Below, one piece after another: positions 18,665 to 25,924 of a stretch of DNA of 64,000 bases. Origin of the DNA: Jeotgalibacillus salarius (GTDB lineage Bacteria > Bacillota > Bacilli > Bacillales > Jeotgalibacillaceae). The stretch lies in contig NZ_SORX01000008.1 in NCBI RefSeq assembly GCF_004405125.1, positions 30,958 through 94,957 of the forward strand, read 5' to 3'. The position numbers and the translations under genes were made by a program. Within the stretch, counting starts at the first letter, position 1; the number at the start of each line of letters is the position of its first letter. The notes below the pieces were generated by a model. That model was given only the letters and a program-made list of their open reading frames with translations, was not told where the DNA came from and did not search any database.

Positions 18665-18690
18665 GCAGCCCTCTTATATAGAGGGTTTTT
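18665..18690 (+). terminator. Terminator or attenuator between arsC and arsD
   Basis: CCCTC TTATATA GAGGG followed by TTTTTGC, 30 bp after the arsC stop and 24 bp before arsD. It would reduce transcription of arsDA if they have no promoter of their own. Confidence 0.65.
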
Positions 18691-18713
18691 GCTTATCACA
18701 AGGAGGGCTTTTC

Positions 18714-19073
18714 ATGAAAAGTATCACGATATTTGATCCGGCGATGTGCTGTTCAACTGGTGTGTGCGGACCGAGTGTGGATCCTGAATTGACTCGTGTA
18801 GCAAATGCACTGTTCAAGCTTGAGCAAAATGGTGTGGAAGTTAACCGCTACAATCTTGCAAATGATCCTGCAGCTTTCGTTGAAAATCACGAGGCTAAAT
18901 CATTTTTAGAAGATAAAGGGATTGATTCACTTCCGCTTATTTATATAAATGGTGAGCAGTTTGCTGAAGGGACTTATCCTTCAAACAGCGAACTTGCAGA
19001 TGCATTCGGCCTGGAAGAAGACCAGCTTGTAAAGAAAAAGCCGAAGCTGACGATTGACCTGAAACAGATTTAA
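18714..19073 (+). CDS. arsD: Arsenic metallochaperone ArsD
   Basis: A 119-residue thioredoxin-fold chaperone that hands As(III) to ArsA and also acts as a weak repressor. The three metal-binding cysteines are present in FDPAMCCSTGVCG (Cys12, Cys13, Cys18). The C-terminal Cys pairs of the E. coli protein are absent, as in many homologues. It lies 15 bp before arsA, with AAGGAGGGC upstream. Confidence 0.95.
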   Translation: MKSITIFDPAMCCSTGVCGPSVDPELTRVANALFKLEQNGVEVNRYNLANDPAAFVENHEAKSFLEDKGIDSLPLIYINGEQFAEGTYPSNSELADAFGLEEDQLVKKKPKLTIDLKQI

Positions 19074-19088
19074 CAGGAGGTCCTGATG

Positions 19089-20810
19089 ATGTATTCACGA
19101 TTCGACCCTTTAGAACAGGCATTTTCAAGATATTTGTTTTTCACCGGAAAAGGCGGCGTCGGCAAAACTTCCACTGCTTCAGCCACTGCGATCGCTCTTG
19201 CAGAAGCAGGTAAGAAAGTGCTGATCGTCAGTACAGATCCGGCGTCAAATCTGCAGGATGTGCTTGAGCAGGAAATCCCTTCTGAGCCGGTAGCGGTTAA
19301 AGTTGCCAACCTTTTTGCATGCAATATCAACCCTGAAGAAGCAGCACGGCAATATCGCGAGCGTGTCATCGGACCATATCGCGGCGTTTTACCTGATGAT
19401 GCAGTTGCCTCGATGGAAGAGCAGCTGTCGGGTGCATGTACGGTTGAAATGGCAGCATTTGACGAGTTCACCTCACTGCTCGTAAATGATGAATATTCAA
19501 GCTTCGATCATATCGTGTTCGACACAGCCCCAACCGGACATACACTCAGACTGCTGGCATTGCCTGCAGCGTGGAGCGGATTCCTTGAAACAAGCACACA
19601 CGGCGTTTCATGCCTTGGTCCTTTATCCGGTCTGAGTGAAAAGAAGCAGTCTTATGAAAAGAGCTTAAGCGTTCTTTCTGATGTTTCGCAAACATCTTTA
19701 TTTCTCGTAACCCGCCCTGACAGCAGTGCAATTAAAGAGGCAATGAGAGCTTCTGAAGAGTTAAAAGCAACTGGCATGGATCATCAGCATTTAATCATTA
19801 ACGGCTTTGCTGATTTTAATACGAATGATTCTGTTGCACAGCAGTTTCAGGAGCGTCAGCAGGACGCTTTAAAGAATCTTTCATTTCCTGTTGAAAAAAC
19901 GTTCATGCTGCCTTATACAAGCAGATCTCTTACAGGTTTTTCATCACTCAGCTCGTGGATAAAGAGTCTCCCGGAAACCGAAACTTTTACTGCTTCAGCC
20001 GAATCGGACACCCATTCACTTGATCAGTACGTACAGCACTTAGTCAAAGGGAACAAAAAGTTAGTGATGACAATGGGTAAAGGCGGCGTCGGTAAAACAA
20101 CTGTTGCAGCTTCTGTTGCACTCAAGCTTGCGGAAAAAGGATTTACTGTTCATTTAACAACAACTGATCCCGCTGACCATTTGACAAACCTATTTAAGGA
20201 CCATAAACTGGAATCGCTGACAGTTTCAAATATAAACCCAAAAGAAGTGACAGCTGCATATACTGAAAAAGTACTGTCGGATGCAGGTGAACTTTCAGCA
20301 GAGGAACGCGAATATCTTGAAGAAGACCTGCGTTCACCGTGCACAGAAGAAATTGCAGTTTTCAGGGCGTTTGCAGATACAGTTGCGGATGAACAATATG
20401 ATTTCATCGTGATGGATACTGCACCAACAGGTCATACGCTGTTATTACTTGATGCAGCTGAGTCTTATCATAAAGAAGTGGAACGCACTTCCGCAGACGT
20501 ACCAAACGTCAAAAAACTGCTGCCTGCTTTGAGAAATCCGGATCACACGAGCATTGCCATTGTGACGCTTGCAGAAGCAACACCGGTACTGGAAGCAGCC
20601 CGCCTGTCAGAAGATCTGCAGCGCGCTGACATTCAACCTGACTGGTGGATTGTGAATCAATCCTTACTTGCTTCCGGAACGAATGAACCTATTCTGAAAA
20701 ACCGGTCTGCTGTTGAAGCAAAATGGATTAACAAAGTATGCGCCATGAGTGCGGACACGGCTTTACTACCCTGGACAGCAAATCCCCTGAGCGAACAGCT
20801 GCCAGTTTAA
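19089..20810 (+). CDS. arsA: Arsenite-transporting ATPase ArsA
   Basis: A 573-residue tandem ATPase that energises ArsB. Both halves carry a deviant Walker A (GKGGVGKTS near residue 20 and GKGGVGKTT near 330) and the DTAPTGHT motif. The metalloid-site cysteines are recognisable in SGACTVEM, VSCLGPL and RSPCTEEI. The ATG at 19089 is 7 nt behind AGGAGGT; an adjacent ATG at 19086 is also possible. A HesB-like gene follows by 24 bp and is probably cotranscribed. Confidence 0.95.
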   Translation: MYSRFDPLEQAFSRYLFFTGKGGVGKTSTASATAIALAEAGKKVLIVSTDPASNLQDVLEQEIPSEPVAVKVANLFACNINPEEAARQYRERVIGPYRGVLPDDAVASMEEQLSGACTVEMAAFDEFTSLLVNDEYSSFDHIVFDTAPTGHTLRLLALPAAWSGFLETSTHGVSCLGPLSGLSEKKQSYEKSLSVLSDVSQTSLFLVTRPDSSAIKEAMRASEELKATGMDHQHLIINGFADFNTNDSVAQQFQERQQDALKNLSFPVEKTFMLPYTSRSLTGFSSLSSWIKSLPETETFTASAESDTHSLDQYVQHLVKGNKKLVMTMGKGGVGKTTVAASVALKLAEKGFTVHLTTTDPADHLTNLFKDHKLESLTVSNINPKEVTAAYTEKVLSDAGELSAEEREYLEEDLRSPCTEEIAVFRAFADTVADEQYDFIVMDTAPTGHTLLLLDAAESYHKEVERTSADVPNVKKLLPALRNPDHTSIAIVTLAEATPVLEAARLSEDLQRADIQPDWWIVNQSLLASGTNEPILKNRSAVEAKWINKVCAMSADTALLPWTANPLSEQLPV

Positions 20811-20834
20811 AGATTGAAAGGAGCAAATTTCATC

Positions 20835-21122
20835 ATGATTATTACTGATATTGCAAAAGAAGCGTTCAAAGAATTATTTCACCAGCACGAAGCAGAAAAC
20901 GTGCGTGTTTTCTTTGCGGGACAAGGATGCGGTGCACCACAACTCGGAATCGCACTGGACCAGCCGGAAGAAAATGACGTGATTCAGACAGTCAATGGCA
21001 TCAAAGTCGCCATCGACCCGCAAATCCTCTTCATCACAGAAGACATCACACTCGACGTCCAGGACACACCCGAAGGCAGAGGCATAGTGATGTCAGGAAT
21101 GCCAGAAAGTGATTGCTGTTAA
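20835..21122 (+). CDS. HesB/IscA-like protein in ars operon
   Basis: A 95-residue protein of the HesB/IscA fold, beginning MIITDIAKEAFKELF. It has GQGCGAPQLG and a terminal SDCC, so three cysteines are spaced as in Fe-S carriers, though the exact spacing differs from classical IscA (CGCG). The related HesB-like seleno/cysteine proteins occur near arsenic genes in several Firmicutes. A role in thiol or metalloid chemistry is inferred from context only. Upstream is GAAAGGAG; the ATG is 11 nt away, slightly long. Confidence 0.8.
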   Translation: MIITDIAKEAFKELFHQHEAENVRVFFAGQGCGAPQLGIALDQPEENDVIQTVNGIKVAIDPQILFITEDITLDVQDTPEGRGIVMSGMPESDCC

Positions 21123-21240
21123 TTAGAAAAGTGGATGGCGCTCGTTCAGCTCCGACAGGCATAAGACGCGGACCGGAAAACGGGTGAACTTTCCCGTTTA
21201 CCGATGCGTGGCTTATGACCCGAGGAGTTAGCGCCTGGAA
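21123..21240. repeat. Post-stop stem-loop repeat, type B
   Basis: Begins 3 nt after the HesB-like stop. GGCGCT near the left pairs with AGCGCC near the right. Inner parts are GACAGGCATAAGACG and GGCTTATGACCCGAGG, and an inner hairpin AACGGG / CCCGTT. The same blocks occur at 57602-57725 behind the binding-protein gene. Confidence 0.7.
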
Positions 21241-21400
21241 CTGGACAAATAGAAAAGCGGAGGCGAGCGTTTAGGGGCGTACACGTTGGACTGAAGCGCC
21301 GGAGATAAAGGAAACACGGTGAACGCAGTGAACCGATGTTGACTTCTCGGACAGAGCTGAAGGAAACGTGCCAGCCCCTGCGAGCCGGAGCTGGAATATT
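21241..21400. repeat. Repeat, type C (AAAAGCGGAGGCGAGC)
   Basis: Starts AGAAAAGCGGAGGCGAGCG and continues with TTTAGGGGCGTA and TGGACTGAAGCG, blocks also present at 63948-64000 directly behind the isomerase gene. It follows the type B repeat without a gap. Confidence 0.65.
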
Positions 21401-21401
21401 G

Positions 21402-21437
21402 AAAAAGATCCAAAGCCGTATGGGTTTTGGATCTTTT
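21402..21437. terminator. Terminator between the two ars loci
   Basis: AAAAAGATCCAAAGCC pairs with GGGTTTTGGATCTTTTTT, suitable for both directions. It ends the arsRBCDA transcript and probably also the opposing permease transcript. Confidence 0.85.
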
Positions 21438-21512
21438 TTGATGTCCCGATTAATCGAAACGCCTGACTCCGATTCTCATGGTGTTCAGCTTTCGCTCGAA
21501 GGGGCTTTCCTA

Positions 21513-21608
21513 TTAACAGCACTTCTCCTTTTTCACTTCAACAATCTTCACTTTACAGCAATCATCTTTCTTAACCGGTTTTACAATAGAAAGCAATTTT
21601 TTCAACAT
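21513..21608 (-). CDS. 31-residue CC-motif peptide behind the ArsP-like permease
   Basis: A small ORF starting MLKKLLSIVKPVKKDDCC and ending in KEKCC, lysine-rich with two vicinal cysteine pairs. The ribosome site AAAGGAGGTGACAGATC-ATG is nearly ideal, which argues for translation. It lies 15 bp behind the permease stop on the same strand and belongs to the arsR2 operon by position. Vicinal Cys pairs are typical As(III) ligands; binding is an inference. I do not recognise a named family. Confidence 0.7.
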   Translation of the reverse strand: MLKKLLSIVKPVKKDDCCKVKIVEVKKEKCC

Positions 21609-21623
21609 GATCTGTCACCTCCT

Positions 21624-22487
21624 TTAAATGAAATAAAAGATAAATCCTGATAAAGATGCCATGGTCAGTACCGATAAGATAAAAACAACAACGAGTTGTA
21701 TATTAAATATTGATTTTAACAGCACAACTTCCGGCAGACTGGCACCTGCTGAACTGATAAGGAGCGCCATAATCGGTCCAAGTGCCATTCCTTTTAAAAG
21801 GAGAACCTGAGAAATCGGAATCATGCTTGAGAGCCTGATGTATAAAGGAATTCCGAGGAGTGCTGCTAGCGGAATCAGCCACCATGCCCGATGTCCAAAG
21901 TTTGCAGCGATCCATTCGGCCGGCACAAGTCCGTGTATGCCTGCGCCAATCGCAGCACCGACCATTAAAAAAGGAAAAACTGATTTCATCATATCTCCCG
22001 TTTCCTTTAACGCCCGCTTTACATCCCATTTCTTCTGTACTGATTCATACCCTTCCACCATGACCGGCTTTACGTACTTTTCAAAGCCGAACCGCTCCAG
22101 TGTAAAACCGAGTACGATAGAGAAAACCATCGTCACAACCGTGTAAATTGCAGCGGTTTGCCATCCGAGTATGACACCCATCACAGTCAAAATTGTGGGA
22201 TCAAGCAATGGTGATGCAAACAGAAAAACCATTGTTAATCCGAATGGCACTTTATTACGCAGCATGTTCACAACGACCGGTATGGTTGAGCATGAACAAA
22301 ATGGCGTGATAAATGCAAACACAATAGCGAACATCCCCGCCTTCCATTTCGAACGTGTACGCAGATAGTGCTCTACTTTTTCATATGGAATGAATGACTG
22401 CAGCAGTGAAAGTACGAATGAAATAACAACAAACAATACAGTCAGTTCCAACGCAATCCATAAAAATGATTCTAACAATTGACTCAC
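21624..22487 (-). CDS. ArsP/YraQ-type permease
   Basis: A 287-residue membrane protein with eight or so hydrophobic segments, of the permease family DUF318. It carries the family motif FITPFCSCSTIPV near residue 60 and FASPLLDPTILTVMG. Related ArsP proteins export trivalent organoarsenicals. It is encoded between an ArsR-type regulator and a CC-motif peptide, and two operator palindromes lie 8-45 bp upstream. Substrate is inferred from context and family. Confidence 0.85.
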   Translation of the reverse strand: MSQLLESFLWIALELTVLFVVISFVLSLLQSFIPYEKVEHYLRTRSKWKAGMFAIVFAFITPFCSCSTIPVVVNMLRNKVPFGLTMVFLFASPLLDPTILTVMGVILGWQTAAIYTVVTMVFSIVLGFTLERFGFEKYVKPVMVEGYESVQKKWDVKRALKETGDMMKSVFPFLMVGAAIGAGIHGLVPAEWIAANFGHRAWWLIPLAALLGIPLYIRLSSMIPISQVLLLKGMALGPIMALLISSAGASLPEVVLLKSIFNIQLVVVFILSVLTMASLSGFIFYFI

Positions 22488-22494
22488 TCCTTAT

Positions 22495-22532
22495 ATCAAC
22501 TTTTTTTGATTAATAAATCAAATTTATTTGAT
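22495..22532 (-). promoter_or_regulatory. Two ArsR-type operators before the permease gene
   Basis: ATCAACTTTTTTTGAT at 22495-22510 and ATCAAATTTATTTGAT at 22517-22532. The second is identical to the site before arsR2 at 22928-22943, so both promoters are probably controlled by the same regulator. Confidence 0.8.
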
Positions 22533-22585
22533 GTTAAATACACACTCCCGGGCTCATAGCCTGCATGTTTCGGGAGCATAACTTT

Positions 22586-22909
22586 TCAACTGCAGCAATC
22601 ATCATTTCTGAATAGACAGCACAATGCGGGTGATAACACTTCATTGATCCCCTCATCATTTATTGAATAGTAATTCCACGTACCCTTCTTCTCCACATTC
22701 AAAAACCCGGCATCAAGCAGCTGTTTTAAATGATAAGACAGTTTTGACTGAGGCATATCAATATACTCTGCAAGATCACACACACACAGTGAACGGTGCT
22801 GTTGAATCAGGTGCAAAATTTCCAATCGTTTCTGATCGGCCAATGCTTTAAATTTTTTTTCATACTTCATAAATGTTTCTTCATTTGGAGCAATGACTGG
22901 TGCTGACAT
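22586..22909 (-). CDS. Second ArsR/SmtB-family repressor
   Basis: A 107-residue winged-helix protein with CVCDLAEYIDMPQSKLSYHLKQL (metal-site CxC merged with the recognition region) and a Cys-rich end, ALCCLFRNDDCCS. It is distinct from the first ArsR in length and cysteine layout. The ATG at 22909 follows AAAAAGGAGTG; 24 further codons upstream are open but would read through the operator region. It precedes the ArsP-like permease by 98 bp. Confidence 0.9.
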   Translation of the reverse strand: MSAPVIAPNEETFMKYEKKFKALADQKRLEILHLIQQHRSLCVCDLAEYIDMPQSKLSYHLKQLLDAGFLNVEKKGTWNYYSINDEGINEVLSPALCCLFRNDDCCS

Positions 22910-22927
22910 ATGAACACTCCTTTTTAA

Positions 22928-23004
22928 ATCAAATTTATTTGATGTATAATCTATCATATGCTTGCGTTTTGACATTGTCAATCACTAAATCAAATTTTTT
23001 TGAT
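22928..23004 (-). promoter_or_regulatory. Two ArsR-type operators before arsR2
   Basis: ATCAAATTTATTTGAT at 22928-22943 and ATCAAATTTTTTTGAT at 22989-23004, spaced 61 bp start to start. Both are 16-bp inverted repeats of ATCAAA. Confidence 0.8.
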
Positions 23005-23099
23005 TTATATTTTGATTAAATTTTATACTCTAGGAAATTAACGGACAGACTGAGACAATAGTCTAAAAATCAACTATGTTTAGCGCAATATTTTAAGCT

Positions 23100-23240
23100 C
23101 TACTCTCGAAGGTGAACGGAGCGGAAGTCGATGACTCCGGCATGAGAAGACGGACAGGTGAGACCCCGCAGTGCAAAGCACGAGGAGGCTCACCGCCGTC
23201 CATGCGGAAAGCTTCCGACTGGAGCGCAGTGAACCGGTTA
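23100..23240. repeat. MITE-like intergenic repeat
   Basis: Carries GGACAGGTGAGACCCCGCAG and CACGAGGAGGCTCACCG in the core and the outer arms TGAACGGAGCGGAAGTCG / CTTCCGACTGGAGCGCAG. It matches the copy at 18045-18190 in orientation and lies between arsR2 and the ATP-grasp gene. Confidence 0.75.
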
Positions 23241-23252
23241 CTGAAAATGAAT

Positions 23253-24209
23253 CTATGAATTTACCACTGTATACTCACGCTCAAGCTTCTTCTTCAAAAA
23301 CTTCGCAAGTTCGAGCATACCATAAGTGCCGTGCACTGCTTCAGCATCAGCGTTGTAATTGGTATTCGTATTTATGTCATACACATAAATCTCGCCATCA
23401 GCATCCTTGATAAACTCGATACCGGCAACTGCGATATCGTTTTTAGATAAGAAATATTCAAGCTGCGTGATCAGCAGTGGCTCGTTAAAATCTTTTACCA
23501 CTTGGAACTTTGGCTTCTCCTCTGTTTCTTCTCCAACAGGACAGAACAGATCATCAATTTGGCAGGCATCTGCCGGGCAAAGCTCGAAACCTTCTGAAGT
23601 ATCCACGCGGACTGCATAGACAAACTTCCCGCCAACAAACTCACAGCGTGTAATATAAGATTCCGGTGACACAATATAATCCTGAATCAGCGTAACCCCA
23701 TCAATCGGCAGTTCAAAATCATCACTGTTCACATATTGCTTCAATGCGTCGATTGAATGAAAAAGCTGAACACCCAGTCCTTTACCTGCACGGTTATGCT
23801 TTGTAATAAACGAATTTTTACCGAGTTTTTCTGCAGCTTCAATAATCTGTTCACGTCCCACTGCCGCAATCGTATCCGGCGTTTTAATGCCATTTAGCTG
23901 AAGTGCAGTATATTGATTTACTTTACTTACTTCAAGACGCAGTGCACGCGATCCATTCAACACTGTTCGGCCGTGCTGTTCAAGCCAGGCGAGTACAGAT
24001 TCAGTTAATTCCGGTGCAAAACGGTGGCCGCGTGTGTGCGAAGAAGCACTCATTCTGCTGTAAAAAATCCCTTCCGGCGGCTCTTCAGTTAAATCTACGA
24101 TACCCTGATCCAAATGCCATACTTCATAAGGTACATTCAGTTCATCCAGCCTCTTTGTCAGATGAACGGTCCACTCATCATTCTCGTGCAGTATATAAGC
24201 TTTACTCAT
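23253..24209 (-). CDS. RimK-like ATP-grasp ligase in SfnG operon
   Basis: A 318-residue ATP-grasp protein. It has FITKHNRAGKGLGVQLF (glycine-rich nucleotide loop), VTLIQDYIVSPESYITRCEFVGGKFVYAVRV and the metal-binding end AGIEFIKDADGEIYVYDINTNTNYN, as in RimK-type glutamate or amino-acid ligases. The gene is 12 bp behind the SfnG-like monooxygenase gene and shares its S-box leader, which suggests a sulfur-related substrate. The amide it forms is unknown. GGGAAAC precedes the ATG. Confidence 0.85.
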   Translation of the reverse strand: MSKAYILHENDEWTVHLTKRLDELNVPYEVWHLDQGIVDLTEEPPEGIFYSRMSASSHTRGHRFAPELTESVLAWLEQHGRTVLNGSRALRLEVSKVNQYTALQLNGIKTPDTIAAVGREQIIEAAEKLGKNSFITKHNRAGKGLGVQLFHSIDALKQYVNSDDFELPIDGVTLIQDYIVSPESYITRCEFVGGKFVYAVRVDTSEGFELCPADACQIDDLFCPVGEETEEKPKFQVVKDFNEPLLITQLEYFLSKNDIAVAGIEFIKDADGEIYVYDINTNTNYNADAEAVHGTYGMLELAKFLKKKLEREYTVVNS

Positions 24210-24221
24210 AATGTTTCCCTC

Positions 24222-25280
24222 CTAAATGTTGAGCTCATGCTGAAGCTTTCTCTTTTTCTCCACCAGTGGCATTACTTTCTCAGAAAAACGTTTCATCTCT
24301 TCAAGCTGTGGAGAGAATTGAAGCAGCAATAGATCCAGTCCCACATTTTCAAATGCAACAATACGTTCTGCAATCTGCTCAGGTGTACCGATCAGGTTTG
24401 GTCTGAGACCCCGGTTTGAAACGGAATAATCCATCAGCTTCACCTGCTGCTCCAGCTGAGATTTGCTCACGAAATCGTTGTAGCCTGCATATCCGCTGAC
24501 ATCCTTTACATCGGTAATTCTTTCAAGTTCAGCCTGCACTTCTTCCTCCGTGTCACGGCAAATGATGAATGCTGCCATCCCGAATGAACCAAATGACTCT
24601 TTATCAGCTGCGGCTCTGCGTGTCTTCATATCGGAAATTTTCGCTTCAATTTCTTCAAGTGTCCCGCCGTGCATGACGTATGAATCACAGTTTTCGACAA
24701 TCGACTGCTTGCCACGCGGACTTTCACCACCTGCATATAAGATAGGGTTCGGCCGCTGAACCGGTTTCGGCTCAAGTTTTGTATTTTCGATATCATAATA
24801 TTTACCTTTGAAGCTGAATGTGTCTTCTGACCACAATCCTTTTAAAACCGTTAAAAATTCATCTGTACGTTCATAGCGTTCGTCATGCTCGGTGAATGCA
24901 CCGCCATACTGTTTCGCTTCCTCAGCCCACCAGGCAGATACAACATTCAGTGTAAAACGTCCATTAGAAATATGATCAATATTTGAAGCCATTTTAGCTG
25001 CAATCGCCGGATTATGAAAGCCCGGACGAACTGCTGTCATAATTTCAATTTTTTCTGTTACTGCTGCCAGCGCAGCGGCTGTTGACCAGGCTTCAATTGA
25101 GTCACGCTCAGGTCCTTTTATATCGTTCAGGTACAGTTCAGCAATGAGTGTCGTGTCGTATCCCCACATCTCTGCTGACTGAGTCACTTTTTTCGCATAA
25201 TCAAATGTCGGGGGCATATTCTCATCTTCCACATTACGCAGCCAACCGCCGAATATCGGAAGCCAAAAACCATATTTCAT
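24222..25280 (-). CDS. SfnG-like flavin-dependent monooxygenase
   Basis: A 352-residue luciferase-like (LLM) FMNH2-dependent monooxygenase. MKYGFWLPIFGGWLRNVEDE, LIAELYLNDIKG, AVRPGFHNPAIAAKMASNID and NVVSAWWAEEAKQYGG match the dimethyl-sulfone monooxygenase SfnG branch, which releases sulfur from organosulfur compounds. The ATG at 25280 follows AAGGAGAG at 9 nt; an earlier in-frame ATG at 25304 overlaps that site. It lies behind a SAM riboswitch, so it is expressed under sulfur or methionine limitation. The substrate may be a related sulfone or sulfonate. Confidence 0.85.
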   Translation of the reverse strand: MKYGFWLPIFGGWLRNVEDENMPPTFDYAKKVTQSAEMWGYDTTLIAELYLNDIKGPERDSIEAWSTAAALAAVTEKIEIMTAVRPGFHNPAIAAKMASNIDHISNGRFTLNVVSAWWAEEAKQYGGAFTEHDERYERTDEFLTVLKGLWSEDTFSFKGKYYDIENTKLEPKPVQRPNPILYAGGESPRGKQSIVENCDSYVMHGGTLEEIEAKISDMKTRRAAADKESFGSFGMAAFIICRDTEEEVQAELERITDVKDVSGYAGYNDFVSKSQLEQQVKLMDYSVSNRGLRPNLIGTPEQIAERIVAFENVGLDLLLLQFSPQLEEMKRFSEKVMPLVEKKRKLQHELNI

Positions 25281-25317
25281 ACAGATACACTCTCCTTGTC
25301 TCATACTTAAAATAAAA

Positions 25318-25440
25318 GCTATGTTAAAGTGGGCTGTTGATTTCCGCTTCAGGCGGATGCTTTCCGCGGCCGGGCGCAGGAGTCACCGCCTTACGCTCCA
25401 ATCACAGCTGTGCAGAAACAACACTGGACTTTAACATAGA
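25318..25440. mobile_element. MITE with 11-bp terminal inverted repeats in S-box leader
   Basis: CTATGTTAAAG at 25319-25329 and CTTTAACATAG at 25429-25439 are perfect inverted ends. Inside are GCTGTTGATTTCCGCTTC and CACAGCTGTGCAGAAACAAC, as in the longer copy at 40207-40398. It carries no ORF. It is inserted between the riboswitch terminator and the SfnG ribosome site. Confidence 0.8.
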
Positions 25441-25445
25441 TAAAA

Positions 25446-25478
25446 TAAAAAAACTCCCTCTGCGACAGACAGAAGAAG
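25446..25478 (-). terminator. S-box expression-platform terminator
   Basis: On the minus strand CTTCTTCTGT pairs with GCAGAGGGAG around a CTGTC loop and is followed by TTTTTTTATTTT. Confidence 0.85.
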
Positions 25479-25495
25479 AAACCTTTTACTCCTGT

Positions 25496-25600
25496 CTTAT
25501 CTTTCAGGCAAAAACGCCTGATGGATGTAGCACCTTTCTGACAAAGTCAGCGGTTGCCGGGCTTCACAGGGCCATGTCCCTCCACCACTCTCGATAAGAG
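25496..25600 (-). ncRNA. SAM-I (S-box) riboswitch aptamer
   Basis: On the minus strand CTCTTATCGAGAGTGGTGG, AGGGACATGGCCCTGTGAAG and CCCGGCAACC match the conserved S-box core, followed by GGTGCTACATCC and the closing strand GATAAGA. It is followed by a rho-independent terminator, so SAM excess stops transcription into the SfnG-ATP-grasp operon. Confidence 0.95.
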
Positions 25601-25620
25601 CTATTCACTTTAATACGCTA

Positions 25621-25649
25621 ATCCTATAACATCACTTGGTATTAGTCAA
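25621..25649 (-). promoter_or_regulatory. Sigma-A promoter of the S-box operon
   Basis: On the minus strand TTGACT (25649-25644), 17 bp, TAGGAT (25626-25621), about 20 bp before the aptamer. The rest of the gap up to 25897 holds no feature I can name. Confidence 0.75.
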
Positions 25650-25897
25650 GACCCAATGTGTGAATTTTCAAATCTATTCGCCGGGCGAAATACAAACGAC
25701 CTGCTTGAGTCAGATCGGGAGCTGAGATAGTGAATTTAGAGAAGTTTAATGATAAGTCGTGTTGAGCCAATTATTCCTGAAGACGAGCTAAATTAGCCTG
25801 GATGATACAAATACCACAGCATGTGATTCAATAAGACCGGCCATGCCATCCCATAGCCACAAACCTTTAACCATATGTGAATGCTGTATTTTAACAG

Positions 25898-25924
25898 AAA
25901 AAAACTGACGGAATCTCCCGTCAG
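25898..25924 (-). terminator. Terminator overlapping the CorC/HlyC stop codon
   Basis: On the minus strand CTGACGGGAGATTCCGTCAG followed by TTTTTTT; the TGA stop at 25921-25923 is in the stem. Confidence 0.88.

Noticed and set aside
21123..21240. tRNA-like cloverleaf
   Set aside because: Several stems are present but there is no T-loop GTTCRA, no anticodon stem and no CCA; the sequence recurs as an intergenic repeat.
25681..25800. Further 21-nt array (GAG-spaced)
   Set aside because: Only one pair of GAG sites has a 21-nt spacing; the others do not fit, so there is no array.
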